Origin: Actinomycetes bacterium | GTDB lineage: Bacteria > Actinomycetota > Thermoleophilia > Solirubrobacterales > Solirubrobacteraceae | Direction: 5' to 3' | NCBI GenBank assembly: GCA_021792455.1 | Contig: JAJYUP010000002.1 | Coordinates: 19,040-83,039 of the forward strand | Length of the DNA stretch: 64,000 bases | The notes under the pieces: model-generated | Seen by the model: the letters and a program-made list of their open reading frames with translations, nothing else | Databases searched by the model: none | What the model was told of the DNA's origin: nothing | Shown: piece by piece, positions 41,389-48,688 of the stretch | Position numbering within the stretch: the first letter of the stretch is position 1 | How the letters are laid out: each line of letters starts with the position of its first letter | Position numbers and translations under genes: made by a program

Positions 41389-42159
41389 CTAGCGGAGCGT
41401 AGGCTCTCTGCGCGCTGCGGGCGATGTTTCGCGCCAGCTCGAGGTCAGGCGCAGCCGCGGAACCAGCCACATCGCCTCTGCCGTGATCTTCCAGGACATC
41501 TTGCTCGTGCCCTGCCGTCGATCACGGAAGACGATCGGAACCTCCTTCACCCTGAAGCCGCATCGCACCGCCCTGTAGGTCAGCTCCACCTGGAAGGCGT
41601 ACCCCTGAGCACGAACGCTGTCGAGGTCGATCGCCTCCAAGACCTCCCTGCGAAAGCACTTGAACCCGCCCGTCAGGTCATGCACCGGCAGACCCAGGAC
41701 GATCCGCGCATACGTCGAGCCGCCGTAGCTGATGAAGCGCCGCAGCAGGCCCCAGTCGGTCACCCCGCCTCCCTTCACGTAACGGGACCCGAGGGCCAGA
41801 TCGGCCTCACCTTCAGCGACCTCCAGGAGGCGCGCGAGATCGGCGGGGTCGTGCGAGAAGTCGGAGTCCATCTCCATCACGAACCCTGCGCCCTCCCGGA
41901 GCGCATGACGGAACCCTGCGAGGTAGGCGGGGCCGATGCCTTCCTTGCGATCGCGGTGCATCACCTGCACCCAGTCGTGCTCAGCCGAGAGCCGGTCGGC
42001 GATCGCACCCGTTCCGTCTGGCGAGCCATCATCGACGATCAGGATCGAGAAGCCCAATGGGGACGCCTGCGCCAGCACCTTTGCTGCGGCGGTCACGATT
42101 GCCTCGATGTTCTCGGACTCGTTGTATGTAGGCAGCACAAGCCAGGGTGAGCCTGTCAT
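41389..42159 (-). CDS. Polyprenol monophosphomannose synthase (DPM1-like GT2)
   Basis: GT-A fold, family 2. It has 'LVLPTYNESENIEAIV', 'ILIVDDGSPDGTGAIAD' and the metal-binding 'FVMEMDSDFSHDPADLARLL', then 'GSRYVKGGGVTDWGLLRRFIS' and 'HDLTGGFKCFRREVL', which are classic for DPM synthase. It transfers mannose from GDP-mannose to polyprenyl phosphate, feeding lipoglycans or protein mannosylation. 256 aa, without the C-terminal membrane domain of longer homologues. TAGGGT lies 8 nt before ATG 42159 (leaderless). Confidence 0.92.
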   Translation of the reverse strand: MTGSPWLVLPTYNESENIEAIVTAAAKVLAQASPLGFSILIVDDGSPDGTGAIADRLSAEHDWVQVMHRDRKEGIGPAYLAGFRHALREGAGFVMEMDSDFSHDPADLARLLEVAEGEADLALGSRYVKGGGVTDWGLLRRFISYGGSTYARIVLGLPVHDLTGGFKCFRREVLEAIDLDSVRAQGYAFQVELTYRAVRCGFRVKEVPIVFRDRRQGTSKMSWKITAEAMWLVPRLRLTSSWRETSPAARREPTLR

Positions 42160-42179
42160 CGCGACGTACCCTAGAGCAG
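42160..42179. promoter_or_regulatory. Shared bidirectional promoter, DPM synthase / PolX-like ORF
   Basis: Twenty nt between divergent ATGs. The sequence GTACCCTAG contains TACCCT (42167-42172, plus, 7 nt before ATG 42180) and TAGGGT (42173-42168, minus, 8 nt before ATG 42159), offset by one base. Both genes would be leaderless. Confidence 0.65.
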
Positions 42180-42830
42180 ATGGGAGTTGATCACCTGCAG
42201 CACCCGGACGCTCATCTCGAGCAGAGCTCCCGCTCAGATCTGTCGAACACCGAGATAGCCGATGCTCTCGAAGAGCTTGGCAGCCTCTATGCGCTCGATG
42301 AAGCGGACGCCTACAGGGTGCGCGCCTACAGGAACGCAGCCGCGAGCATCAGATCCTGCCCTTCATCGGTCGCTGCGCTCGCTCGGCAGGGCCATGCGAG
42401 GCAGCTGCCGCACGTCGGCGAGACGATCGAAGCAAAGATCATCGACCTGCTGCAGACCGGATGGATCCCGGCTACATGCAGGCTCACCCAGCGCTTCCCG
42501 AAGGGCCTCACAGAGATCATGCGGCTACCTGGGATCGGCCCAAAGCGGGCACGACTGCTCTACGAGCAGATCGGGGTCGACTCATTGCCTGCGCTCCGCC
42601 TCGCTGCCGAGCAGCACCGCCTCCGCGGCATTCAGGGCCTGTCCGCGAGATTCGAGCAGAGCGTGCTCGAGGCGATCGACGCAAGCTAGAAGGCCCGAGT
42701 GAGCAAACGGCTGCTGCTCCCCGACGCGATCGAGCTCGACGCCGCCTGAGCCGCGAGTCTCACCGACGAGCTGGCGTTACACCACCATCGCCTATTTGAC
42801 TGCCGCATGCGCAAACGGGACAGGCGTTGA
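42180..42830 (+). pseudogene. PolX-family N-terminal fragment, remnant of a DNA polymerase X gene
   Basis: The first 169 codons (to TAG 42687-42689) give the polymerase-beta-like 8-kDa domain and helix-hairpin-helix region: 'NTEIADALEELGSLYALDEADAYRVRAYRNAAASI', 'LPHVGETIEAKIIDLLQTG', 'IMRLPGIGPKRARLLYEQIGVDS'. Full PolX proteins (~570 aa) continue into a nucleotidyl-transferase and PHP phosphoesterase. Here the same frame continues past the TAG with 'KARVSKRLLLPDAIELDAA', which resembles the next PolX segment, then a second stop, and no polymerase motifs follow. The shortened protein may still be made from a good leaderless promoter and could bind DNA. Confidence 0.65.
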
Positions 42831-42852
42831 GCGTCCGCGTCAGTGATGGCGC

Positions 42853-43374
42853 CTACGCCGCGCTGCGGTCACGGTGGATCGCCTTCAGGCCTGGCGTGCG
42901 CTGAAGCTCGATCGGTCGGATCGGCGAATTCGGCACGACGTAGAAGCGCACGCCGTCACGATCCTCGATCGCTCTCACCGCATCGTGCTGGCGGCGCCAC
43001 GCAAGCGCCCAAATGATCGCAAAACCCGCGCCGATACCCGGGATCTGTGCCGCGAGAAACCCGAGGCCTCCGGCGATCAGCGCGAACAGGAACAGCGGCC
43101 AAAGCCTGTTGAGGAGGATCCTGGCCGGCTGCACGAGCGGCAGCGCAGAGCTCGCGCGGGCAGCAGCGAGCAGGCGGGCGATCGGCGGATTCGCCTCCGC
43201 ACGGCGGCCGAGCCAGATCCCAACCGCGCCGGCGAGCACCCACCACCCGGCCATCCCCGCGATCAGCACGTGATGAGAGGAGGCGGCGGCGGAGAGCACT
43301 GTGACGGTCGCAAGCGCAGTCGCAACGCCAGCGGTCAGCACAACGGTGCTCTTCAGGAACTCAGCGAACCGCAC
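42853..43374 (-). CDS. Hypothetical membrane protein
   Basis: 173 residues. There are probably three or four transmembrane helices (about 10-30, 38-55, 90-110 and possibly 108-125), with a soluble C-terminal tail ending '...VRFYVVPNSPIRPIELQRTPGLKAI'. No family recognised. The GTG start lies 10 nt after the otsB stop on the same strand, so the two are likely co-transcribed, but a link to trehalose is not supported by sequence. Confidence 0.55.
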   Translation of the reverse strand: MRFAEFLKSTVVLTAGVATALATVTVLSAAASSHHVLIAGMAGWWVLAGAVGIWLGRRAEANPPIARLLAAARASSALPLVQPARILLNRLWPLFLFALIAGGLGFLAAQIPGIGAGFAIIWALAWRRQHDAVRAIEDRDGVRFYVVPNSPIRPIELQRTPGLKAIHRDRSAA

Positions 43375-43384
43375 AGACCGCCGC

Positions 43385-44203
43385 TCACAGCAGCGCCTCG
43401 AGCAGACTGCGCACGCCAGCCTGACCGTCCACCTCGAAATCAGCCTCTTCGATCAGCTCCGCTGGCGCCTCCTCAGAGCTCACGGCGACGCAGATCACAT
43501 GTTCCAGCTCCCCTGACTGTGCGAGCGCACGCAGGCCGTGGAAGGCATCGATGTCGGTTGAATCGTCGCCGACGTAGACCGCTGCCTTCATTCCTGAGAC
43601 GCCACTGCCATCATCGTGCGAAAGCAGCTTCGCGATCCCGGAACCCTTGTCGAGGCCAAGGGGCGGACGGACCTCCAGGACCTTTCTGCCCCAATACGCG
43701 GCGAAGCCCTCGCGCTCCGCCTCGCGCGCCACCTCAGCAACCGCCTCGGCGGCCGCATCCTCATCGGGCGCTCCTCGCCAATGCAGCGCGAAGATCGCAC
43801 CCTTGTCCTCCCCGCGCACCCGCAGGCGTTGGCGCTCGCTCGTCATCGCCCTCGCTGCGAACTCCTTCACGCGCTCGGCCCATGTCGCCAGCTCTGGGTC
43901 GACCTCCACCTGCGTCGCAGCTGGCCGCAGCAGCTCGCCGCCATGATTGCCGACGTAGGCGATGCTGCCGATTGCAACGATCTGGCGCGCAGTGACGGCG
44001 CGGCGGCCGCTCACGCATGCGACGAGCCCGTAGCGCTTTGCGATCTCTATCAACAGGGTCCTCGTCGCTTCTGGGACCTGCGCATCGTCTGCGTGGCGAA
44101 CGATCGGCGCAAGCGTGCCGTCGATGTCGAGCAGCACTACGGCATGCGCTGGATCAGCGCGCAGCGGCTCTAGCGCATCAGCGAGCGTGGCGGCTGGCGA
44201 CAC
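43385..44203 (-). CDS. otsB: Trehalose-6-phosphate phosphatase
   Basis: HAD-type phosphatase. The nucleophile motif 'VVLLDIDGTLAPIVRHADDA', 'VACVSGRRAVTARQIV', 'IAYVGNHGGELLRP', 'KVLEVRPPLGLDKGSGI' and the metal motif 'AVYVGDDSTDIDAFHGL' are all diagnostic for OtsB. It removes phosphate from trehalose-6-P, giving the compatible solute. No otsA is in the window. GTG 44203 is chosen with CATACT 6 nt upstream; the track ORF's 48 extra residues are antisense to a repeat ORF. Confidence 0.92.
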   Translation of the reverse strand: MSPAATLADALEPLRADPAHAVVLLDIDGTLAPIVRHADDAQVPEATRTLLIEIAKRYGLVACVSGRRAVTARQIVAIGSIAYVGNHGGELLRPAATQVEVDPELATWAERVKEFAARAMTSERQRLRVRGEDKGAIFALHWRGAPDEDAAAEAVAEVAREAEREGFAAYWGRKVLEVRPPLGLDKGSGIAKLLSHDDGSGVSGMKAAVYVGDDSTDIDAFHGLRALAQSGELEHVICVAVSSEEAPAELIEEADFEVDGQAGVRSLLEALL

Positions 44204-44221
44204 GCCTCTAGTATGCCGACG
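44204..44221. promoter_or_regulatory. Shared bidirectional promoter, otsB / repeat leader ORF
   Basis: Only 18 nt between the divergent starts. TAGTAT (44209-44214) is 7 nt before ATG 44222 on the plus strand; CATACT (44215-44210) is 6 nt before GTG 44203 on the minus strand. The -10s overlap almost fully. Confidence 0.6.
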
Positions 44222-44359
44222 ATGCAGCGCAACGTGCCCCATTGGCAGCGCAACGAGCCTCGCACGAAGCGCGGCCTGCCCCCAGAGGAGCGCGGCCTGC
44301 CCCCAGAGGAGCGCGGCCTGCCCCGCACGAAGCGCAGCCTGCACCACTCGAGCGGATGA
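44222..44359 (+). CDS. Heptapeptide-repeat leader ORF coupled to half-size TauE
   Basis: A 45-residue ORF below the track's size limit. After MQ it consists of six 7-residue units: RNVPHWQ, RNEPRTK, RGLPPEE, RGLPPEE, RGLPRTK, RSLHHSS. The DNA is a 21-bp tandem repeat. TAGTAT lies 7 nt before the ATG. Its TGA overlaps the ATG of the following TauE gene as ATGA, so that gene has no other obvious entry point. The function of the peptide is unknown. Confidence 0.5.
   Translation: MQRNVPHWQRNEPRTKRGLPPEERGLPPEERGLPRTKRSLHHSSG
44227..44352 (+). repeat. 21-bp tandem repeat, 6 units
   Basis: Units begin at 44227, 44248, 44269, 44290, 44311 and 44332; the third and fourth are identical (GCGCGGCCTGCCCCCAGAGG...). 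They form the body of the leader ORF. Confidence 0.9.
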
Positions 44360-44742
44360 ACAGTCGGCACGCTCAGGCTCGAAGGCGAGACACGACGCTG
44401 CGCCTCGTTCTCATCGGCACCGCAGCTGGGGTCTTCAGCGGGCTGTTCGGCGTCGGCGGCGGCGCCGTGATCGTCCCAATGCTCGTGCTTTGGATCCGCT
44501 TTGGCGAGAGAGAGGCGACGGGCACGTCGCTCACCGCAATCGTCTTCATCTCCGCGTTCGCGGCTGTCCTCCAAGGCGTCTATGGAAATGTCGATGTCCT
44601 GTCGGGGATTCTGCTTGGGATCCCAGCGGTCGCTGGGGTGCTGCTTGGAACGAGGCTGCAGCAGCGTGTGCACACAGAGGCGATCTCACTGCTGTTCGCC
44701 TGCGTGCTGATCGCAAGCGCGATAGAGCTCATCCTCCAGTGA
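44356..44742 (+). CDS. Half-size TauE/SafE protein (first of a pair)
   Basis: 128 residues, four transmembrane helices, a single TauE/SafE repeat: 'GTAAGVFSGLFGVGGGAVIVPMLVL', 'ATGTSLTAIVFISAFAAVLQGVYGNVD', 'GVLLGTRLQQ'. Full-length members (see 17416) contain two such halves, so this protein should pair with itself or with the half-size protein at 44908. The ATG overlaps the leader-ORF stop (ATGA). Substrate unknown; sulfite, sulfonates or other small anions are the family's usual cargo. Confidence 0.8.
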   Translation: MNSRHAQARRRDTTLRLVLIGTAAGVFSGLFGVGGGAVIVPMLVLWIRFGEREATGTSLTAIVFISAFAAVLQGVYGNVDVLSGILLGIPAVAGVLLGTRLQQRVHTEAISLLFACVLIASAIELILQ

Positions 44743-44907
44743 TTCGCTGGAACCACCTGGTGACCTGCTCGAGACTCTTCGCTGAGGCACCCGTCTGCGA
44801 CGGACGGTTCTTCCAGCGAGCGGCCCGACGACGACGCAGCTCGTCGGACCCTGAGCTCAGAAGCGGTCGTACACGCGTGATCCCCACGCTCACGGGGGCG
44901 AGCTGAG
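44743..44907 (+). other. 165-nt structured gap between the two half TauE genes
   Basis: Contains a 9-bp inverted repeat TCGCTGGAA / TTCCAGCGA (44744-44752 and 44811-44819) that encloses a smaller hairpin CCGTC-TGC-GACGG (44791-44803). It resembles a folded RNA segment, such as an attenuator or processing site, but matches no RNA class I know. No small ORF is convincing. Confidence 0.4.
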
Positions 44908-45327
44908 ATGCAGGCGGCCGCTGAGTACATAGGCGTCGGACTGCTTGCCGGCCTCATCTCAGGAATGCTTGGAGTGGGCGGGGGCATCGTGCTGGTCCCG
45001 GCGCTCGTGATCCTCTTGCATCTAAGCCAGCACCACGCGGAGGGCACCTCCCTTCTCGCGATCATCCCTGTCGTCCTCGCAGGCGCGCTCAGCCAGCGCC
45101 GCTATGGCAACGTTCGCGCACGCGCGGGCCTCACGATCGGTGTCGCGTCGGTTGGTGGCGCGGCAGGCGGGGTCGTGCTCGCCAACGCGCTCTCAGGCAG
45201 GACGCTGCGATACGCGTTCGCAGCGCTGATCATCCTCATGGCGGCGCGCCTCGTGCATCGAGTCGCGCGGACGCGCATACGGCGCATGAACCATCCTGCA
45301 GCCCAGGACCAGGAGCCGCCCCGCTGA
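44908..45327 (+). CDS. Half-size TauE/SafE protein (second of a pair)
   Basis: 139 residues, four transmembrane helices, again one TauE/SafE repeat: 'GLLAGLISGMLGVGGGIVLVPALVIL', 'HHAEGTSLLAIIPVVLAGALSQRRYGNV', 'GGVVLANALSGRTLRYAFAALIILMAARL'. It is distinct from its neighbour, so the two likely represent the N- and C-terminal halves of a heterodimeric transporter. The C-terminal tail is basic then polar. ATG 44908 lacks a close -10; GGGGGCGAG lies 5 nt upstream as a weak Shine-Dalgarno. Confidence 0.8.
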   Translation: MQAAAEYIGVGLLAGLISGMLGVGGGIVLVPALVILLHLSQHHAEGTSLLAIIPVVLAGALSQRRYGNVRARAGLTIGVASVGGAAGGVVLANALSGRTLRYAFAALIILMAARLVHRVARTRIRRMNHPAAQDQEPPR

Positions 45328-45461
45328 AGCCGAGAGCCCGGTGGGACCCCGTGGGAGAGTGCCCGCTCGCCCCAGACCTCGCCCTCGTGCCGCGTCAGCT
45401 CCAGCAGGCAGCGCCAAGCCAACTGCCGTCCCGGAAGCGAAGAACCTCTACACTGCGAAGC

Positions 45462-45713
45462 ATGGGGCTTGACAATCCACTTCACGTCGTCTTGCTGCTG
45501 CTCGTACTGCTGCTCGTGTTCGGAGCGAAGAAGCTGCCTGAGATAGGCCGCTCCCTCGGCACCGGGCTTCGCGAGTTCAAGCAGTCGATCAGTGGTGAAA
45601 GCCACGGACCAACACTCACAGCCGGCGTGCAGCACGCACCCGCGGCCCAGCCCGCTGCCCAGGCGCCGGCTGAGCAGCAAGTGCAGCCACAGCAGACGCC
45701 ACCAGCCGCTTAG
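45462..45713 (+). CDS. tatA: Twin-arginine translocase TatA/E subunit
   Basis: 83 residues: short N-terminal helix 'PLHVVLLLLVLLLVFGAKKLPEIGRSLGTGLREFKQSI' with the FGxxKLP hinge and amphipathic helix of TatA, then a Pro/Gln/Ala-rich tail. It forms the pore for folded proteins exported with twin-Arg signals. ATG 45462 has TACACT 7 nt upstream (leaderless). tatC is not in this window. Confidence 0.92.
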   Translation: MGLDNPLHVVLLLLVLLLVFGAKKLPEIGRSLGTGLREFKQSISGESHGPTLTAGVQHAPAAQPAAQAPAEQQVQPQQTPPAA

Positions 45714-45751
45714 CTCGAGACCACCAGCTGCCAGCGGCCGGGGTCGCGAGG

Positions 45752-47467
45752 CTAGAGGATGCTTGCCGTCATACGCTCGACCTCGGCTATCGAGGTGAGC
45801 CCGGCCCTGACCTTCTCCAGAGCATCTGCGCGGAGTCGTCTCATGCCATCTCGCTCAGCGACTGCCGCGAGATCGTCGAGGTCGCGCTCCATCACACGCG
45901 CGCGCACATCCTTCGTCACGCTCATCACCTCATAGACGCCGACACGCCCGCGGTAGCCGCTGCCAGCGCATCGTGAGCAGCCAACCGGCTCGAAGATCTC
46001 CGTGTGTGCCAGCTCGTAGCGCTCGAGCAGATGCTCAGGCAGCCTAGTCTGCTTCTTGCAGTGGGGACAGAGCACACGCACGAGTCGCTGCGCGACGACG
46101 CAGTCGATCGCGCTCGCGACCAGGAACGGCTCTATGCCCATGTCGATCAGACGGCCAAGTGCGCTCGGCGCATCGCGGGTGTGCAGCGTCGAGATGACGA
46201 GGTGGCCGGTGAGAGCGGCCTCCACCGCGATCTGGGCAGTCGCGCGATCCCTTATCTCGCCGACCATGATCACGTCAGGGTCGGCGCGGAGCATCGACCT
46301 CAGCCCCGTCTCGAACGTCACCCCCGCCTTCGGCGCGACCTGAATCTGCTTTATCGACGGCAGCCGCGCCTCGACGGGATCCTCGATCGTCAGCACGCTC
46401 CGTGGGCCAGCGCCGATCGAGCTCAGTGCTGCATACAGCGTCGTCGACTTCCCAGACCCCGTCGGCCCAGTGACGAGGATCGCGCCGTGGGGCCGCTCGA
46501 TCGCCGCAGAGAAGCGCTCCTGCTCCTGCGGTTGCATCCCAAGCGCACTCAGCTCTCGGATCGACGCGAGACCCTCGAGAATCCGCATCACAACCCCCTC
46601 GCCGTGCACGAGCGGCAGCGTCACAACGCGGATGTCGACGCGCCTGCCGTCGATCGTGAGCGCCAGGCGCCCGTCCTGGGGAAGCCTCCGCTCGGAGATG
46701 TCGAGCTCAGCCATGATCTTCACTCGGGAGACGACGCTTGGCGTGATCGCACGGCGCACCGTCGCCGCCTTGTGCAACACGCCGTCGACCCTGAATTCGA
46801 CGTCTGTGTCGCCCTCCTGCGGGTTGACGTGGATATCGGATGCCCCCTGCGCCACCGCCTGGGCGATCAGCGAGTGCACAAGCTTCACTATCGGGGCATC
46901 GTTCGGTGCCTCCTCGAGAAGGAGCTCGGGCTCAGGCTCAGCATCCGCGATGCCTTCGATGCTCTCTCCGAAGTTCTCGAGCTTCGTCGCGAGCTGCGCG
47001 ATGTCCTCAGCCGCTGCGGCGGCCACGCGGACCCGCCGCCCCGTGATCATCGCGACGTCGTCCGCCGTCAGCACGTTCGTCGGATCTGCCATCGCGAGCA
47101 GCAGCGATCCGTCCTCATCGAAGCTGACGGGTATCGCCTGGTAGCGCTTCACTGCCTCCGCGCTCAACAGCGTCGCCGCGCCCATGTCTGCTTCGATCGC
47201 TCCGAGATCTATGTATTGAACGCCGAACCGCGCAGCGAGCACTCTCGCGAGCTCGTCGCCGCGCAGCACCTTGCGCTCGAGCAGCATCTGGCCGGTCGGC
47301 ACGCCGCGCTCGCGCGCCGCGGCAACTGCATCCTCGACCTCCTCGCGAGATGCGAACCCCATTTCCACAACGATGTCGCCGATCAGTCGATGACGACGGC
47401 TCGCTCGCGCCGCCCCATCGAGGCTCTCAGGTCTGTGCACAGCGATCGTCTGAACGCTATCGTCCAT
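45752..47467 (-). CDS. Type II secretion / type IV pilus assembly ATPase (PilB/GspE)
   Basis: 571 residues. The N-terminal GspEII/MshEN domain is 'RLIGDIVVEMGFASREEVEDAV'; the ATPase has Walker A 'GPTGSGKSTTLYAAL', the Asp box, Walker B 'RADPDVIMVGEIRDRATA', the His box 'GHLVISTLHTRDAPSALGRLIDMG' and the tetracysteine zinc site 'CPHCK...CSRCAGSGYRGRVG'. It powers pilus extension or secretion at the membrane. Other pil/gsp genes are not present. ATG 47467 is preferred to the TTG at 47509, which overlaps the upstream gene by 14 nt. Confidence 0.93.
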   Translation of the reverse strand: MDDSVQTIAVHRPESLDGAARASRRHRLIGDIVVEMGFASREEVEDAVAAARERGVPTGQMLLERKVLRGDELARVLAARFGVQYIDLGAIEADMGAATLLSAEAVKRYQAIPVSFDEDGSLLLAMADPTNVLTADDVAMITGRRVRVAAAAAEDIAQLATKLENFGESIEGIADAEPEPELLLEEAPNDAPIVKLVHSLIAQAVAQGASDIHVNPQEGDTDVEFRVDGVLHKAATVRRAITPSVVSRVKIMAELDISERRLPQDGRLALTIDGRRVDIRVVTLPLVHGEGVVMRILEGLASIRELSALGMQPQEQERFSAAIERPHGAILVTGPTGSGKSTTLYAALSSIGAGPRSVLTIEDPVEARLPSIKQIQVAPKAGVTFETGLRSMLRADPDVIMVGEIRDRATAQIAVEAALTGHLVISTLHTRDAPSALGRLIDMGIEPFLVASAIDCVVAQRLVRVLCPHCKKQTRLPEHLLERYELAHTEIFEPVGCSRCAGSGYRGRVGVYEVMSVTKDVRARVMERDLDDLAAVAERDGMRRLRADALEKVRAGLTSIAEVERMTASIL

Positions 47468-47495
47468 CGTCAGGCTGATCGGCAGCAACCGGCCG

Positions 47496-48437
47496 CTACT
47501 TGATGGCAAGCCCCCGCTCGAGCGCTCCCTTGACTCCTGCGTCGAGCGCGTTCAGCCGGTGAAGGGCAAGCGCCTCGGCCGATGCGAAGCGGATCTGCGC
47601 ACCCTCTGCGCCATGGTGCGCCGCAACGCAGTGCTCGAGGGCAAGCAGCCTGCCTGGTGCCAGACCCTCAGGCGCGCCCGCCTCGATCATCCGCAGTCCG
47701 AGCTCCACGTGCCCAAGCAGCCTGCCCTCCTCCGTCTGTCCGATCTCCGCCCCATAGGTGAACTCCGCCGTGCGGCCGATGTCGTGCAGCACCGCAGCGC
47801 AGATCAGCAGATCGCGGTCGAGCCGAGGGTGCACGGTGCACAGCTCTACTGCCATGCTTGCGACGGCGACCGTGTGCTCGAGCAGGCCTCCGAGATAGGC
47901 GTGATGATGGCGTGCGGTGCGGCGCCCGGGCTCAGCCGGCAGACCGCAGGGCGCAAGCCGCAGATTCCGTCGAACACGCTCACTCGCGAGCACCCGCTCG
48001 CAGAGGAGGCGCAGTCGCTCGTCGTAGACCTCCCGAACGAGGTGCTCGAGGAACCCTTCGAGCTCATCGAGGTCGAGCCGAGAGGCGGGCAGAAAATCTG
48101 CGAGCGCGCGATCTGAGACCTGGGTGCGCTCGGCCCTCTGAAGCGAGATCTGCAGCTCGCCTCTGAATCGCTGCACCCTGCCGTCGACGAGCACGATGTC
48201 ACCGCGCTCGAAGCGAGAGCTGAGCAGGTCGGCGTCCCTGAACGCTCTCGCGAGGATCGACCCGGTGCCGTCACGCAGCTCCAAGGTCAGATAAGGCGCG
48301 CCATTGCGCGAGACCTGCCGCTCCTTGCGCACGCATGCAAACACCGCATGCACCTGCTCGCCCTCCCTCAGCGTCGCGATTTGAACGCGCGACCCATCCT
48401 GCTCGAGGGCGCCTCTGGGTCCCGCGGAGGCGCTCAT
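47496..48437 (-). CDS. YhaM-like 3'-5' exoribonuclease (OB fold + HD domain)
   Basis: 313 residues: an N-terminal OB-fold ('VFACVRKERQVSRNGAPYLTLELRDGTGSILARAF') and a C-terminal HD phosphohydrolase ('HHHAYLGGLLEHTVAVASMAVELC', 'LLICAAVLHDIGRTAEF'), in the order seen in YhaM/CBF1-type nucleases. It probably degrades short RNA or single-stranded DNA with a metal at the HD site. ATG 48437 is chosen; GTG 48479 is an alternative. It lies directly upstream of the PilB-type ATPase gene, probably by chance. Confidence 0.82.
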   Translation of the reverse strand: MSASAGPRGALEQDGSRVQIATLREGEQVHAVFACVRKERQVSRNGAPYLTLELRDGTGSILARAFRDADLLSSRFERGDIVLVDGRVQRFRGELQISLQRAERTQVSDRALADFLPASRLDLDELEGFLEHLVREVYDERLRLLCERVLASERVRRNLRLAPCGLPAEPGRRTARHHHAYLGGLLEHTVAVASMAVELCTVHPRLDRDLLICAAVLHDIGRTAEFTYGAEIGQTEEGRLLGHVELGLRMIEAGAPEGLAPGRLLALEHCVAAHHGAEGAQIRFASAEALALHRLNALDAGVKGALERGLAIK

Positions 48438-48688
48438 AGCAGGACTCGCCAAGGCCACCGATGGTCGCTGGGCCACCACGGACCAGCGACTTCGCCGCTG
48501 TCAGCAAGCCGCCGCGGATCAGCGGGCCGCCGCGGGTCCTCAGGCGCACTCTGGAGGAGCGGTTGCCGTTCGCTCATTCCATGCCCTTGCATCACTGCGC
48601 AGCAATCGATCACGGCGACCTCATCGAATCGCCGGCTCCAACGAAGCTGGCACTGGGGATCGGGCGTTCATGATGTACGGTGATTCAG

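Noticed and set aside
42687-42701. TAG readthrough (suppression or recoding) in the PolX-like gene
   Set aside because: A second in-frame stop follows after 19 codons and no polymerase domain lies beyond, so decay is simpler.
46004-47503. 499-aa plus-strand ORF antisense to the PilB-type gene
   Set aside because: Arg/His-rich shadow of a gene with Walker and Cys motifs on the other strand.
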